Numbered from the stretch's first letter, positions 16,539 to 26,835 are shown. The stretch is DNA of 64,000 nt from Sphingomonas sp. OV641 (GCF_900109205.1 NZ_FNZB01000001.1:2170001-2234000); one strand, 5' to 3'. Numbers and translations: made by a program. Notes: generated by a model not told the origin, from the sequence alone.

Positions 16539-17102
16539 ATGGCGAAGCTGAAGGTCTATCGAACACCAGCCGGGTTTCACGATGCCTATGTCGCCGCACC
16601 CAGCCAGAAGGCGGCGCTGGCCGCGTGGGGCAGCGATGCGAACCTGTTCGCACGGGGGCTAGCGGAGGTGGTGAGCGATCCCGAGCTCACGCGCGAACCG
16701 CTCGCCCATCCTGGTGAGGTAATCCGTGTGGCCCGCACCATGGCCGACACGGCCGAGGATTCTCCAAGGCGGAAGCGACACCGCGTCGAAACGGCTGTAC
16801 CTCGCGAGGAGGCGTCGTCACCAAAGGCTAAGGCCATGCCCAAACCTAGGCCTAAGCCTAAGCCTAAGTCTAAGCCGAAACCAAGCCGGGCAGGTCTCGA
16901 CAGGGCCGAAGCTGCGATCGAGGCGGCGGAAGGACACTTTGCCGAAGAACGTGCGAAGCTGAAGCGGGAAGAGGAAGCGCTGGCGGCGCGGCGCCGCACG
17001 TTGGACAAGGAACAGGCGAGCGAGCGCACCAGGCTCGATCGAGCGCGGATCGCCGCGCGCGATGCTTATGAGGCCGCGCTGGAGGAATGGCGCGGGGAGT
17101 GA
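16539..17102 (+). CDS. Hypothetical protein with Pro/Lys repeat and coiled coil
   Basis: A 187-residue protein of unknown function. The N-terminal third (MAKLKVYRTPAGFHDAYVAA...) resembles a conserved small domain seen in alphaproteobacterial hypothetical proteins, as far as I can judge. The middle is a KP-rich low-complexity linker (PRPKPKPKSKPKP) encoded by tandem CCTAAG-like hexamers. The last 75 residues form a strongly charged Ala/Glu/Arg coiled coil. The chosen ATG at 16539 starts the recognisable domain; 17 in-frame codons upstream look like extension. Just after its stop lie the activator sites of the receptor gene. Confidence 0.65.
   Translation: MAKLKVYRTPAGFHDAYVAAPSQKAALAAWGSDANLFARGLAEVVSDPELTREPLAHPGEVIRVARTMADTAEDSPRRKRHRVETAVPREEASSPKAKAMPKPRPKPKPKSKPKPSRAGLDRAEAAIEAAEGHFAEERAKLKREEEALAARRRTLDKEQASERTRLDRARIAARDAYEAALEEWRGE
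16845..16876 (+). repeat. Tandem CCTAAG-like hexamer repeat within a gene
   Basis: Five consecutive hexamers (CCTAGG, CCTAAG three times, TCTAAG) encode alternating Pro/Ser and Arg/Lys. The codons CCT and AGG are unusual for this GC-rich chromosome, which suggests expansion by slippage. Confidence 0.7.
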
Positions 17103-17104
17103 AC

Positions 17105-17141
17105 TGTCCGAAATTGGACGGTGCTTGTGCGAAAACGGACA
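17105..17141 (+). promoter_or_regulatory. Two tandem enhancer-like sites for a sigma-54 activator
   Basis: Two 16-bp imperfect inverted repeats, TGTCCGAAATTGGACG (17105-17120) and TGTGCGAAAACGGACA (17126-17141), match each other at 12 of 16 positions and are 21 bp apart, two helical turns. They lie about 78-112 bp upstream of the sigma-54 -24 element, the usual place for bacterial enhancer-binding proteins. PrsR, encoded at 31.8-33.1 kb, is the only sigma-54 activator in the window and is therefore a candidate binder; this is inference. Confidence 0.65.
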
Positions 17142-17216
17142 AGGCCGTTGGAGAGGGCGCGACTGATGCCGGCCCGGGCGTCACTGTTAACGGCCGACGG
17201 GCGCGGCTTCTTCCAC

Positions 17217-17234
17217 TTGGCGTGGTGCTTGCTT
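17217..17234 (+). promoter_or_regulatory. Sigma-54 (-24/-12) promoter of the TonB-dependent receptor gene
   Basis: TTGGC (17217-17221) and TTGCTT (17229-17234) match the -24/-12 elements, and the invariant GG and GC are exactly 10 bp apart. Transcription would begin near 17244, leaving a leader of about 28 nt with a GGGAGA SD before the ATG at 17272. Two inverted-repeat activator sites lie upstream. Confidence 0.72.
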
Positions 17235-17271
17235 ACGGCAATTGACCGGAGTGTCCTGGGAGAGTGAAGTT

Positions 17272-19314
17272 ATGCGTGTCGCACTGGCTGCCGTAGTGGC
17301 AGCCGCCGTTGTTGCGGCACCTGCCCTGGCCCAAAGCGTCGATGCATCCGGCCGCACCACATATGATGCGGCCTTCTTCCAACGGTTTCAGCCGGCGAAT
17401 GCCCTGGAGGTCGTCCGCCGCGTTCCCGGCTTCACGCTGGAACAGGTCGAGGAAGACGTGCGCGGATTCGGCCAGGCGGCCGGCAATGTCGTCATCAACG
17501 GCCAGCGCCCGTCATCCAAGAGCGATACGATCGAAGTCGTGCTCGCCCGCATCCCCGCGACCCGCGTGGCGCGGGTCGAGGTGGGCCCGGGCACCCTGTT
17601 CGGCGCCGAATATAGCGGCAAGGCGCAGGTCGTGAACCTGATCCTCACCGGCGAAGGCGGGCTGGCGGGCACGGCGACGGGCACGCTGCGCCGCCAATAT
17701 GACGGCAAGCTGTTTCCCGAGGGCAGCGTTTCGACGCTGCTGCGCCGGGGCAATTCGACGTTCAATGCCGCGATCGGAGTCAATAACGAGCAAACCAGCG
17801 AGGAAGGCTATGACACGCTGCGCGCCCTCCCCTCCGGCGAGCTTCTGGAATATCGCCGCAAGATCAACACCATCGAAGATCCGAACGCATTCGTGTCGGG
17901 CTCCTGGGATTACAAGGCAGGACAATTCGAAACGGCCCGCTTCAACGCGCGCTACGCCTTTGACCGGTTCCGCCTGAGCCAGACCAATCAGGTTCTGCCC
18001 ACGGGCGGCACGGCGCGGGACGACCGGCTGACGCAGCGGTTCCATTTCGACGAATGGGAAATCGGCGGCGACGTGCAGCGGCCGCTGCTCGGCGGCGGGG
18101 TGAAGCTGATCGGCCTCGCCACCCGGCGGGATCGGATCGATCGCGAACTGTCTCTGCTGCGCGTGCGGAGCGATGTGATCGGCGGCAATGAGCAGCAGGT
18201 GCGCAGTCAGCGCGACGAGGCCGTGTTGCGCGGCTTGTGGACGCGTCCGGACTTTCATGGCTGGTCGGTGGAAACCGGCGTCGAAGGCGCGCTCAATCGC
18301 CTGCGCAGCAAGGTCGATCTGTTCGGCTTTGGCGCGGAGGGCGCCCGGACCCGCATCGACCTGCCGGTGGATGATGCGGTCGTCACCGAATATCGGGCGG
18401 AAGGTTTCGCCAATGCCAGCCGTTCGCTGACGGCAAAGCTGCGCATAGACCTGGCGCTGAACTACGAGCTCTCGCGGCTGACGGTGGATGGTGATGCCGA
18501 CGCCAAGCGCTCGCTCCACTTCTGGAAGCCGAAGCTGAATGTCGACTGGCGCCCCGGCGATGGCTGGCGGGCGCAGGCGTCGATCGCGCGCACGGTGGCA
18601 CAATTGCGCTTCGAGGACTTTATCAGCGCCGCCGAACTCGCCAACGAACGGGTGAACGGCGGCAATGCGGAACTGGTCCCGCAGCGTTCCTGGGAAGCGC
18701 TGGCCACGGTCGAAAAGCAGGTGCTGGGCGATGGGCTGGTCAAGCTGGAGCTCGGCTATACCCGGACTGCCCTGGTGCAGGATCGCGTGCCGACGCCCGA
18801 GGGGTTCGACGCCCCCGGCAACCTTGGGGACGGCACCAGCAAGATCGCACGCGCGACCTTCGACGTGCCGGTTGCGCGGCTTGGCATCAAGGGCGGGCGG
18901 ATCTCAGGGCGCCTGAGCTATGTCGGCACTTCCGTCGAGGACCCCTATACCGGTGAGCAGCGGCCGTACTCCGGCGCCTCCCCATTCGTTTACGAAGTGA
19001 ACTGGCGCCAGGATCTGGGCGATTTTGCCTGGGGCGTCGGCTTCGCCGGAGACGATCCGTACACCTTCTATCGTCGCAACGAGCTGGACACGCTTTACCC
19101 CGGCAACCCCTATATCACCGCCTTTGCCGAGTACCGGCCGACCCGCAGCACCACCGTTACGCTGAGCGTCGACAATTTGGGCGACTTCAGCACCCGGCGT
19201 GGACGGTTGTTCTTCGATCCCGACCGCCGCACGCCCGACCCGTTCCGGGTGGAGGATCGCGTGCGCAATCAGCACATCCTGCCTTATCTGACGATCAAGC
19301 ATAATTTCGGCTGA
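17272..19314 (+). CDS. TonB-dependent receptor (outer-membrane beta-barrel with plug)
   Basis: A 680-residue outer-membrane protein. The signal peptide MRVALAAVVAAAVVAAPALAQ is followed by a plug domain (about 25-135), with 'ALEVVRRVPGFTLEQVEEDVRGFG', 'NVVINGQRPSSKSD' and 'GTLFGAEYSGKAQVVNL'. A long beta-barrel with alternating strands follows, ending KHNFG. No clear TonB box or N-terminal carboxypeptidase-like domain is visible. Such receptors import large or scarce nutrients, or move polysaccharide fragments, powered by TonB. The ATG at 17272 was chosen because it opens the signal peptide and follows GGGAGA. A sigma-54 promoter with tandem activator sites precedes it, unusual for this class. 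The ligand is unknown. Confidence 0.85.
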   Translation: MRVALAAVVAAAVVAAPALAQSVDASGRTTYDAAFFQRFQPANALEVVRRVPGFTLEQVEEDVRGFGQAAGNVVINGQRPSSKSDTIEVVLARIPATRVARVEVGPGTLFGAEYSGKAQVVNLILTGEGGLAGTATGTLRRQYDGKLFPEGSVSTLLRRGNSTFNAAIGVNNEQTSEEGYDTLRALPSGELLEYRRKINTIEDPNAFVSGSWDYKAGQFETARFNARYAFDRFRLSQTNQVLPTGGTARDDRLTQRFHFDEWEIGGDVQRPLLGGGVKLIGLATRRDRIDRELSLLRVRSDVIGGNEQQVRSQRDEAVLRGLWTRPDFHGWSVETGVEGALNRLRSKVDLFGFGAEGARTRIDLPVDDAVVTEYRAEGFANASRSLTAKLRIDLALNYELSRLTVDGDADAKRSLHFWKPKLNVDWRPGDGWRAQASIARTVAQLRFEDFISAAELANERVNGGNAELVPQRSWEALATVEKQVLGDGLVKLELGYTRTALVQDRVPTPEGFDAPGNLGDGTSKIARATFDVPVARLGIKGGRISGRLSYVGTSVEDPYTGEQRPYSGASPFVYEVNWRQDLGDFAWGVGFAGDDPYTFYRRNELDTLYPGNPYITAFAEYRPTRSTTVTLSVDNLGDFSTRRGRLFFDPDRRTPDPFRVEDRVRNQHILPYLTIKHNFG

Positions 19315-19409
19315 GCTGCGGCCGAGACGCTCGGCAGGTGCGGTCACGAAGCTGCGCGGAAGGGGACAGCCTCTCCCGCCGAGGCGGCGGATCTGATAGC
19401 CGCTTGCCC

Positions 19410-20036
19410 ATGCCGCCCGTCGATCTTCTTCCGGTCCTCGCCCCCTGGTTCGATCTTGCGGGGCTGGCGGTGTTTGCCGTCTCCGGTGCGCTGGCTGCCG
19501 CACGCCGAGGGCAAACGATGGTGACGCTCGCTTTTTTCGCGATCATCACGGGCGTCGGCGGTGGCACGATGCGGGATCTGCTGATCGGCGCGCCGGTGTT
19601 CTGGATCGTCGACAGCCGTGCCGCAGCCGTGTGCCTATCGGCCGCGCTGGTGATCTGGATCACACCCGAACGCTGGTGGCGCGGCGCAGCGCTGGACTGG
19701 TTCGATGCGCTGGGGCTTGCCGCTTATGCCGTTTACGGTGCCGCCAAGGCGCTGGGCTATGGCGTACCGCCGGTGCCGGCCTTTCTGATGGGTGTCGTGA
19801 CTGCCTGTGTCGGCGGCATCATCCGAGACGTGCTGGCTGGGGAGCCATCGATCCTGATGCGCCCGGAACTCTATGTCACCGCCGCGGCGCTGGCCTCAGC
19901 GCTGTTCGTCGGCCTGTCGTTGCTGGGAATGGAGGGGGCACCGGCCGCCGTTATCGCCGCCAGCGCCGGCTTCGCGCTTCGCGCAGCTGCCATCCGCTGG
20001 CAATTGCATCTTCCGGCCTATCGGCAGCGGCGGTAG
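19410..20036 (+). CDS. TRIC-like/UPF0126 membrane cation channel protein
   Basis: A 208-residue protein with seven predicted transmembrane segments and the duplicated glycine-rich motif of the UPF0126 (bacterial TRIC) family: 'GVGGGTMRDLLIG' in the first half and 'CVGGIIRDVLAG' in the second. Prokaryotic TRIC proteins form trimeric monovalent-cation channels. The ATG at 19410 (MPPVDLLPVLAPW) was preferred to an in-frame start 72 nt upstream, because the extra residues are charged and unlike the family. It lies 95 bp after the receptor gene. Confidence 0.82.
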   Translation: MPPVDLLPVLAPWFDLAGLAVFAVSGALAAARRGQTMVTLAFFAIITGVGGGTMRDLLIGAPVFWIVDSRAAAVCLSAALVIWITPERWWRGAALDWFDALGLAAYAVYGAAKALGYGVPPVPAFLMGVVTACVGGIIRDVLAGEPSILMRPELYVTAAALASALFVGLSLLGMEGAPAAVIAASAGFALRAAAIRWQLHLPAYRQRR

Positions 20037-20094
20037 CAGGCCACGCCCGGGTGCTTGTTGAGGGGACTACTGCAGGATCGTGCCGGCGCCGCAA

Positions 20095-20658
20095 TCAGGC
20101 GCGGACCACGCCCACGTCGGCAAAGCGGCGCGGCTCCACCGGCGGCACCATGCTTTCGTTCAGCGCGCATTGCCAGAAACCGACGTCCAGCCAGCGGCCC
20201 TGCTTATATCCTACCTCGCGATAGATACCCGCGCGCCGAAACCCCACCGCTTCATGCAGCGAGATGGAATTGTCGTTGGGAAGCGCGATAACGCCGATCG
20301 CCTGGGTGAAGCCTTGCGCGCGCAACGTATCCACCAGCGCTTCGTAGAGCAGCCGACCCACGCCCTGCCGCTGCACCGAGCCGGACAGATAGATCGAGGT
20401 TTCCACCACATAGCGATAAGCGGCGCGCTCTCGAAACCGGGTCGCATAGGCATAGCCGACGACTGCCGCGTCATCGCCCACCCCCGATGTGGCCACCAGC
20501 CAAGGATAGAGGCCGTCCGATGCGGTCATGCGCTGACGCATCTGCCGCGTATCAGGCGCCTCGCTCTCGAACGAGACGGTGCCGGAGAGCACATAAGGCG
20601 CATAGATCGCCGCAATGGTGGCGGCATCGCCCGTCGTGGCGGGGCGGATGGCGATCAT
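20095..20658 (-). CDS. GNAT acetyltransferase of the phosphinothricin/methionine-sulfone type
   Basis: A 187-residue GNAT enzyme with family landmarks 'AAIYAPYVLSGTVSFESEAPD' at the start, the acetyl-CoA loop 'SVQRQGVGRLLYEAL' in the middle and 'HEAVGFRRAGIYREVGYKQGRWLDV' near the end. This layout is typical of Pat/Bar-like N-acetyltransferases, which acetylate phosphinothricin, methionine sulfoximine or methionine sulfone. The physiological substrate in this organism is unknown. It is transcribed alone. Confidence 0.87.
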   Translation of the reverse strand: MIAIRPATTGDAATIAAIYAPYVLSGTVSFESEAPDTRQMRQRMTASDGLYPWLVATSGVGDDAAVVGYAYATRFRERAAYRYVVETSIYLSGSVQRQGVGRLLYEALVDTLRAQGFTQAIGVIALPNDNSISLHEAVGFRRAGIYREVGYKQGRWLDVGFWQCALNESMVPPVEPRRFADVGVVRA

Positions 20659-20780
20659 GATCAGGCGCCTCCTTCCGTCTGGGTTGGTCCTGATGTCAGA
20701 CCGGTTTGCCCAATCGGCAGCAAAGCGCCGTGGTCGTCAACCGATTCCCTTGTCGCCGCCGTAGCACGACACGGGTCGGA

Positions 20781-21191
20781 TCAGCGCTGCTCCACCGCGA
20801 CCACCAAGTCCGAGATGCCGGCCGTGGACAGCGTGCCGCGCAGACGCGCGCGGCGTGACGGTGCGCCGGGCGGGCCCTGCAAGCCATAGATGCTGAGTTC
20901 GCCAGCACCGCCCACACGGCAGCGCACATCGATCGACTGCACATCGGAGAGCCGCGCCGCCATTCGCCGCGCTTCCGCCAGAGAGCCGCCGTCCACCGGC
21001 TTGCCACCGATCGCCAGCCGATCAAGCATTACACCCGCGCCCGACAGCGGCGTGGCCGTCACCTGCACCTCATACACGATTGCCTCGCACGCGAAGCGGC
21101 CGCTCAGCGTGCGCGGAGAGGCGGGCTGGACCAGCGGCGGCGTGGCGCCGGGCGCTGCCGCCTGCAGCGCCATGAACAGCGCGGCGATCAC
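20781..21191 (-). CDS. Small secreted protein of unknown function, coupled to sppA
   Basis: A 136-residue protein with a short N-terminal hydrophobic segment (MIAALFMALQAAAPGA), probably a signal peptide, and two cysteines (FACEA, VRCRV) in the exported part. I do not recognise a domain. Its ATG overlaps the sppA stop in an ATGA arrangement (21188-21191), so translation is likely coupled to sppA. This is the best hint that it acts in the same envelope process. Confidence 0.65.
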   Translation of the reverse strand: MIAALFMALQAAAPGATPPLVQPASPRTLSGRFACEAIVYEVQVTATPLSGAGVMLDRLAIGGKPVDGGSLAEARRMAARLSDVQSIDVRCRVGGAGELSIYGLQGPPGAPSRRARLRGTLSTAGISDLVVAVEQR

Positions 21192-23062
21192 AGGCCGAAG
21201 CGGGCCAGCAGCAGATCCAGCAAGCGCGCGTCACCAGCCGTCACCTGGGTCGGACCAAGCGGCCCGCATTCAAGGCAGCGCGCCTGAATGCCGCCGGTGG
21301 TTGCCATGCGCCGAACGTCACCGGCGGCACGCGCCAACACCTGTCGCTGTTCCCACGCCATGCGGCCAAGCGCGTCGGTCGGGACACTGCCGCTTTCATC
21401 GTCGTCATTGCCGATCTGCTGCGCCAGCTGCGACGCCCAGCTCGGCTTCTTTTCAAGATATACGGGCTTTGCCTTGGCCGGATCGAGCTTGGCCCGCCGT
21501 GCCGCTTCCTGCACGGCATCATCCAGCGTGCCGAACCGATCCACGAGCCCGATCTGCCGCGCGGTGCCGCCTTCCCAGACGCGACCCTGCGCGATCTCGT
21601 CCACCCGTGCCACCGGGAGCCGGCGCGAGCGCGATACTTCCGACAGGAAGCGGCGATACACCTGCTCAATGCTCGACTGAATCATGGCGCCCGCCTCTTC
21701 GTTGAGGCCGCCGATGATGTCGGGCTGTCCGGCGAGCGGCGTGAGCTTCACTCCATCGCTGGTGACGCCGATCTTGGCGAGGCTGTTCTCGAAGCTGGGC
21801 AGAACGCCGAACACGCCGATGGAGCCGGTGATCGTGCCCGGATCAGCGAAGATCACATCGCCCGGCAACGACACCCAATAGCCACCGGACGCCGCCACCC
21901 CGCCCATGGAGACGACGATCGGCAAGCCCCGGCGTTTCGCCTCGAGCACGGCCAAGCGGATCCGTTCGGACGCCAGCACCGATCCGCCCGGCGAAGCCAC
22001 CCGGACGACCAGCGCCTTCAGTTTTTTCTCGGCAAGCCCATCAAGGATGAACTTGGCGATCGTGTCGCCACCGGCGGTGCCAGGCCCGGCCTTGCCGTCG
22101 ACGATCTCGCCGGCGACGGTGACCACGCCGATTTCGCCCTCGCCGGGAGCGGGGTTCGCCTGCACATACGCCTGGTAGCGGATCTGCTTGAACGAGCCCG
22201 CCGGCTTGTCCTCTTCGGCACCGACGATCTCGGCGACGCGGCGGCCGAAGGAGATGCGATCACCCAGCTTGTCGACGATCCCGCTGGAGAGGCTGGCCTT
22301 TGCGATATCGCCGCCAGCGGCCGCGACGATACGGCTCGGCTGCGTCAGCCAGCCGTCCACACGCGCCTTGGGCCGCGCCTGCGCGACAGCATTCTTCCAT
22401 TGTTCAAACAAAGATCCGTACAGCGCCTGCGAGGCCGCGCGCGATTCCGGGCTTTCGTCCGCGCGGGTATAGGGCTCCACGGCCGACTTGAACTTGCCGA
22501 CGCGGAACACGTGGGTGGTGACGCCCAGCTTATCGATCAGGCCCTTGTAGTAGAGGCGATTGCCGCCCGGCCCGCTGAGCACCACGCCGCCCAGCGGATC
22601 GACCCAGATCTCGCTCGCCGCCGCGGCGAGCCGATACGCACCGTCAGTATAGCCGGTCGCATAGGCGAGGACCGGCTTTCCGCTTTGCCGCACCCGCACC
22701 AGCGCTTCGGCCACTTCGCCGAGCGCGGCCGGATAGGCGCCGCCGAAGCGGTCCAAGTCCAGCACAACCGCCTTCACGCGGGTGTCGGTACGCGCGCTGT
22801 CGATCGCGTGAACCACATCGCGCAACCGATACTGCCGGCCGATCTGCTGGCCAGAGACAAAGGCGAGCGGGGGCACCTCTTCGGGCTGCTCGACGATTGG
22901 CCCGTCGAGATCCAGAACAAGCGCACCATCCTTGATCGAAGGCGTGCCGGGTCGTGAATTCAGCGCTGCGAACAACAGGGCAAAGAACAGCAGCATGGCC
23001 ACGAGCACCAGCGCGTCCTTGATGCCGACCAGCAGTTTCCACGCGCCGCGTACAAGCTTCAT
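21188..23062 (-). CDS. sppA: Signal peptide peptidase SppA, 67K type
   Basis: A 624-residue long-form SppA with two tandem ClpP/crotonase-like domains. One transmembrane segment (about 14-35) anchors it in the inner membrane, with the bowl in the periplasm. The catalytic lysine is in 'VGKFKSAVEPYTRADESPESR' of the first half. The nucleophilic serine is in 'GGVAASGGYWVSLPGD', followed by 'TGSIGVFG', in the second half. It degrades leftover signal peptides. The ATG at 23062 (MKLVRG) is used here; upstream in-frame TTG and GTG codons are poorer. The next gene overlaps its stop by 4 bp. Confidence 0.93.
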   Translation of the reverse strand: MKLVRGAWKLLVGIKDALVLVAMLLFFALLFAALNSRPGTPSIKDGALVLDLDGPIVEQPEEVPPLAFVSGQQIGRQYRLRDVVHAIDSARTDTRVKAVVLDLDRFGGAYPAALGEVAEALVRVRQSGKPVLAYATGYTDGAYRLAAAASEIWVDPLGGVVLSGPGGNRLYYKGLIDKLGVTTHVFRVGKFKSAVEPYTRADESPESRAASQALYGSLFEQWKNAVAQARPKARVDGWLTQPSRIVAAAGGDIAKASLSSGIVDKLGDRISFGRRVAEIVGAEEDKPAGSFKQIRYQAYVQANPAPGEGEIGVVTVAGEIVDGKAGPGTAGGDTIAKFILDGLAEKKLKALVVRVASPGGSVLASERIRLAVLEAKRRGLPIVVSMGGVAASGGYWVSLPGDVIFADPGTITGSIGVFGVLPSFENSLAKIGVTSDGVKLTPLAGQPDIIGGLNEEAGAMIQSSIEQVYRRFLSEVSRSRRLPVARVDEIAQGRVWEGGTARQIGLVDRFGTLDDAVQEAARRAKLDPAKAKPVYLEKKPSWASQLAQQIGNDDDESGSVPTDALGRMAWEQRQVLARAAGDVRRMATTGGIQARCLECGPLGPTQVTAGDARLLDLLLARFGL

Positions 23063-23217
23063 CACCAATTCCCGGAAAGTCTTCTTAACGGTTTAACCGA
23101 AGGTGTATGGGTGGAGCAATACGGCTGATCAATTGATCCGGCTGGGCGGCTGATCACGCTCGCATCACCATCTGCCGCCTTTCCCCCGCTGGAGATTCGG
23201 CCTACCTCCCCCCGGCC

Positions 23218-24624
23218 ATGGAGTTCGCCGCCGCCCCGCCGCTGACCGAAACGCGTCCGGCGAGCGACCGGGCCGAGCTGTCCGCGCTGCTGCGCCTGTC
23301 GGCACCGCTTGTCGGCGCGAACCTGCTGCAGATGGCGGTCAGCGCGGTGGACGTCATTTTCGTGGCGCGACTCGGCACCATTGATCTGGCAGCGGCGACG
23401 CTGGGCGTGTTCCTCTTCAACCTCAGCATGTATGCGCTGATCGGCCTCACCAGCGCCGCCTCTCCGCTGATCGCGGCGGAGCTCGGCCGGCGCCGCCATG
23501 CAGTGCGCGAGGTGAGGCGCAGCGTGCGCATGGCCTTCTGGGTTGGCGCCGCCGCGGCGTTGCCCGTCCTGCTGCTGCTTGCCCATGGCGAAACCTTGCT
23601 GCTGCTGGCGGGGCAGGATGCCGACGTGGCGCGCCGCGCCGGTCATTTCCTCGACATCATCCTGATCGGCCTGCTGCCCGGTGTCGCCGCCGGGATCATG
23701 CGGTCATCGGCGGCGGCGCTCAGCCGGCCCGGCTGGGCGTTCGCCGTCACTGGGCTGGCGCTGCTGGTGAGCATTGTCGCCAACTGGGCGCTGGTGTTCG
23801 GCAATCTGGGCGCGCCGGCGCTGGGTCTGGAAGGGTCCGCGATCGCCAGCGTCATCAGCCTGACTGCCATGACGATCGCTTATGTCGGGATCTTCCTGTT
23901 CGACCGGCGACTGCGCCGCTATCGCCTGTTCGGCCGCTGGTGGGCGGCCGAATGGCCCCGTTTTCGGGACATCGTGCGGCTTGGCGTGCCGATCATGCTG
24001 ACCTGGACCTTCGAGGGCGCGCTGTTCGGCGGCGCCGCGATCCTGATGGGGTTGATCGGCGTCAACGAGGTGGCGGCCCACGCCGTGGCACTCAACATCG
24101 CGGCGATCGCTTTTCAGGTCCCCTTCGGCATCGCGCAGGCGGCGACCATCCGCGTCGGCATGGCCTATGGCGCACTGGACCGGGAATGGATCGCGCGGGC
24201 TGGCCGCGTCGCGCTGGTGATGGGGATCGGCTTCATGGGCATCACCGCCGGCGCGATGTGGGCCGCGCCCCGCCTGTTCGTCAGCGCCTATGTCGACGTG
24301 GAGGCCCCGGCGAACGCAATCGTGGTGAGGCTGGCGGTGCAGTATCTGGCGCTCGCCGCCATGTTCCAGCTGGTCGATGGCGCACAGGCGGTAGCGGCCG
24401 GCGTGCTGCGTGGGCTGCAGGACACGCGCGTGCCGATGCTGATCGCGCTGTTCGGCTATTGGGTGGTCGGTTTTGGCACCTCGATCTTCCTCGGCTTTCA
24501 GGCAGGATGGGCGGGCGTGGGCATCTGGACCGGCCTCGCGGTGGGGCTGCTGGCGGTGTCCATCCTGCTGATGTGGCGCTGGTACGCGCGCGAACGGCTC
24601 GGCCTCGTCCCGCGCACGGCCTGA
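23218..24624 (+). CDS. MATE-family multidrug/Na+ efflux transporter
   Basis: A 468-residue membrane protein with twelve predicted transmembrane helices arranged as two similar halves, typical MATE length. Recognisable segments include 'LLRLSAPLVGANLLQMAVSAVDVIFVARLGT', 'VRLGVPIMLTWTFEGALFGGAAILMG' and 'VDGAQAVAAGVLRGLQDTRVPM' in the C-terminal half. The transporter exports cationic or other compounds in exchange for Na+ or H+. It is divergent from sppA and followed by the groESL promoter region. Confidence 0.92.
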   Translation: MEFAAAPPLTETRPASDRAELSALLRLSAPLVGANLLQMAVSAVDVIFVARLGTIDLAAATLGVFLFNLSMYALIGLTSAASPLIAAELGRRRHAVREVRRSVRMAFWVGAAAALPVLLLLAHGETLLLLAGQDADVARRAGHFLDIILIGLLPGVAAGIMRSSAAALSRPGWAFAVTGLALLVSIVANWALVFGNLGAPALGLEGSAIASVISLTAMTIAYVGIFLFDRRLRRYRLFGRWWAAEWPRFRDIVRLGVPIMLTWTFEGALFGGAAILMGLIGVNEVAAHAVALNIAAIAFQVPFGIAQAATIRVGMAYGALDREWIARAGRVALVMGIGFMGITAGAMWAAPRLFVSAYVDVEAPANAIVVRLAVQYLALAAMFQLVDGAQAVAAGVLRGLQDTRVPMLIALFGYWVVGFGTSIFLGFQAGWAGVGIWTGLAVGLLAVSILLMWRWYARERLGLVPRTA

Positions 24625-24656
24625 CCGACCGGTCCAAATTTTTGTGCGTCATACCG

Positions 24657-24685
24657 TTGACGCTATGATGAGCCACACACATATG
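24657..24685 (+). promoter_or_regulatory. Candidate groESL promoter
   Basis: TTGACG (24657-24662) and CATATG (24680-24685) are 17 bp apart, just before the CIRCE element. The -10 is a poor sigma-70 match and may instead be read by a heat-shock sigma factor. Confidence 0.35.
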
Positions 24686-24693
24686 GCCGGCGC

Positions 24694-24718
24694 TGGCACT
24701 CGATTCAGGCGAGTGCCA
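24694..24718. promoter_or_regulatory. CIRCE element (HrcA operator) of groESL
   Basis: TGGCACTC (24694-24701), nine bases, then GAGTGCCA (24711-24718) make a perfect 8-bp inverted repeat with the canonical N9 spacer. The consensus has TTAGCACTC/GAGTGCTAA; here one base in each arm is changed symmetrically. HrcA would repress groESL from it at normal temperature. Confidence 0.92.
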
Positions 24719-24753
24719 AAGAACAGTCACACCGCTCAAAAGAGGGTACAGCC

Positions 24754-25041
24754 ATGAACTTCCGTCCGCTGCACGACCGCGTGCTCGTGCGCCGCGTCGA
24801 GGCCGAGGAAAAGACTGCCGGGGGGATCATCATTCCCGACACCGCCAAGGAAAAGCCGCAGGAAGGCGAAGTTGTCGCCGCCGGCGCGGGCGCCAAGGCG
24901 GAAGACGGCAAGGTCACGCCGCTCGACGTCAAGGCCGGTGACCGCATCCTGTTCGGCAAGTGGTCGGGCACCGAGGTCAAGGTGAACGGCGAAGACCTGC
25001 TCATCATGAAGGAATCGGACATCCTCGGGATCATCGCCTGA
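24754..25041 (+). CDS. groES: Co-chaperonin GroES
   Basis: A 95-residue GroES: '[35 protein letters not shown]' at the start, the mobile loop around GGIIIPD, '[11 protein letters not shown]' and a C-terminal '[22 protein letters not shown]'. It caps the GroEL ring as a heptamer. A CIRCE operator lies 36 bp upstream. An AGAGGG sequence lies before the ATG. It is the first gene of groESL, with groEL 86 bp downstream. Confidence 0.98.
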   Translation: MNFRPLHDRVLVRRVEAEEKTAGGIIIPDTAKEKPQEGEVVAAGAGAKAEDGKVTPLDVKAGDRILFGKWSGTEVKVNGEDLLIMKESDILGIIA

Positions 25042-25115
25042 TGGCGATGGGGCTCGGCATCATCGCCCGAGCCTCCGTTCGAATACTTCAACTGTTTCAA
25101 CATTCGTTCATCTGA

Positions 25116-26765
<1,650 letters not shown>

Positions 26766-26772
26766 TTTCGGA

Positions 26773-26796
26773 CCGGGGCAGCGAAAGCTGCCCCGG
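26773..26796 (+). terminator. First hairpin after groEL (GAAA tetraloop)
   Basis: A perfect 10-bp stem (CCGGGGCAGC/GCTGCCCCGG) closed by a GAAA tetraloop starts 7 bp after the groEL stop. There is no T-run; it probably stabilises the 3' end of the mRNA or acts with the next hairpins. Confidence 0.6.
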
Positions 26797-26816
26797 ACAG
26801 AAAACGGAAGCGTCCA

Positions 26817-26835
26817 GCAGCGGCTTCGCCGCTGC
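26817..26835 (+). terminator. Second hairpin after groEL
   Basis: A 7-bp perfect stem (GCAGCGG/CCGCTGC) with a CTTCG loop lies between the first hairpin and the true terminator. It has no T-run. Confidence 0.45.
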
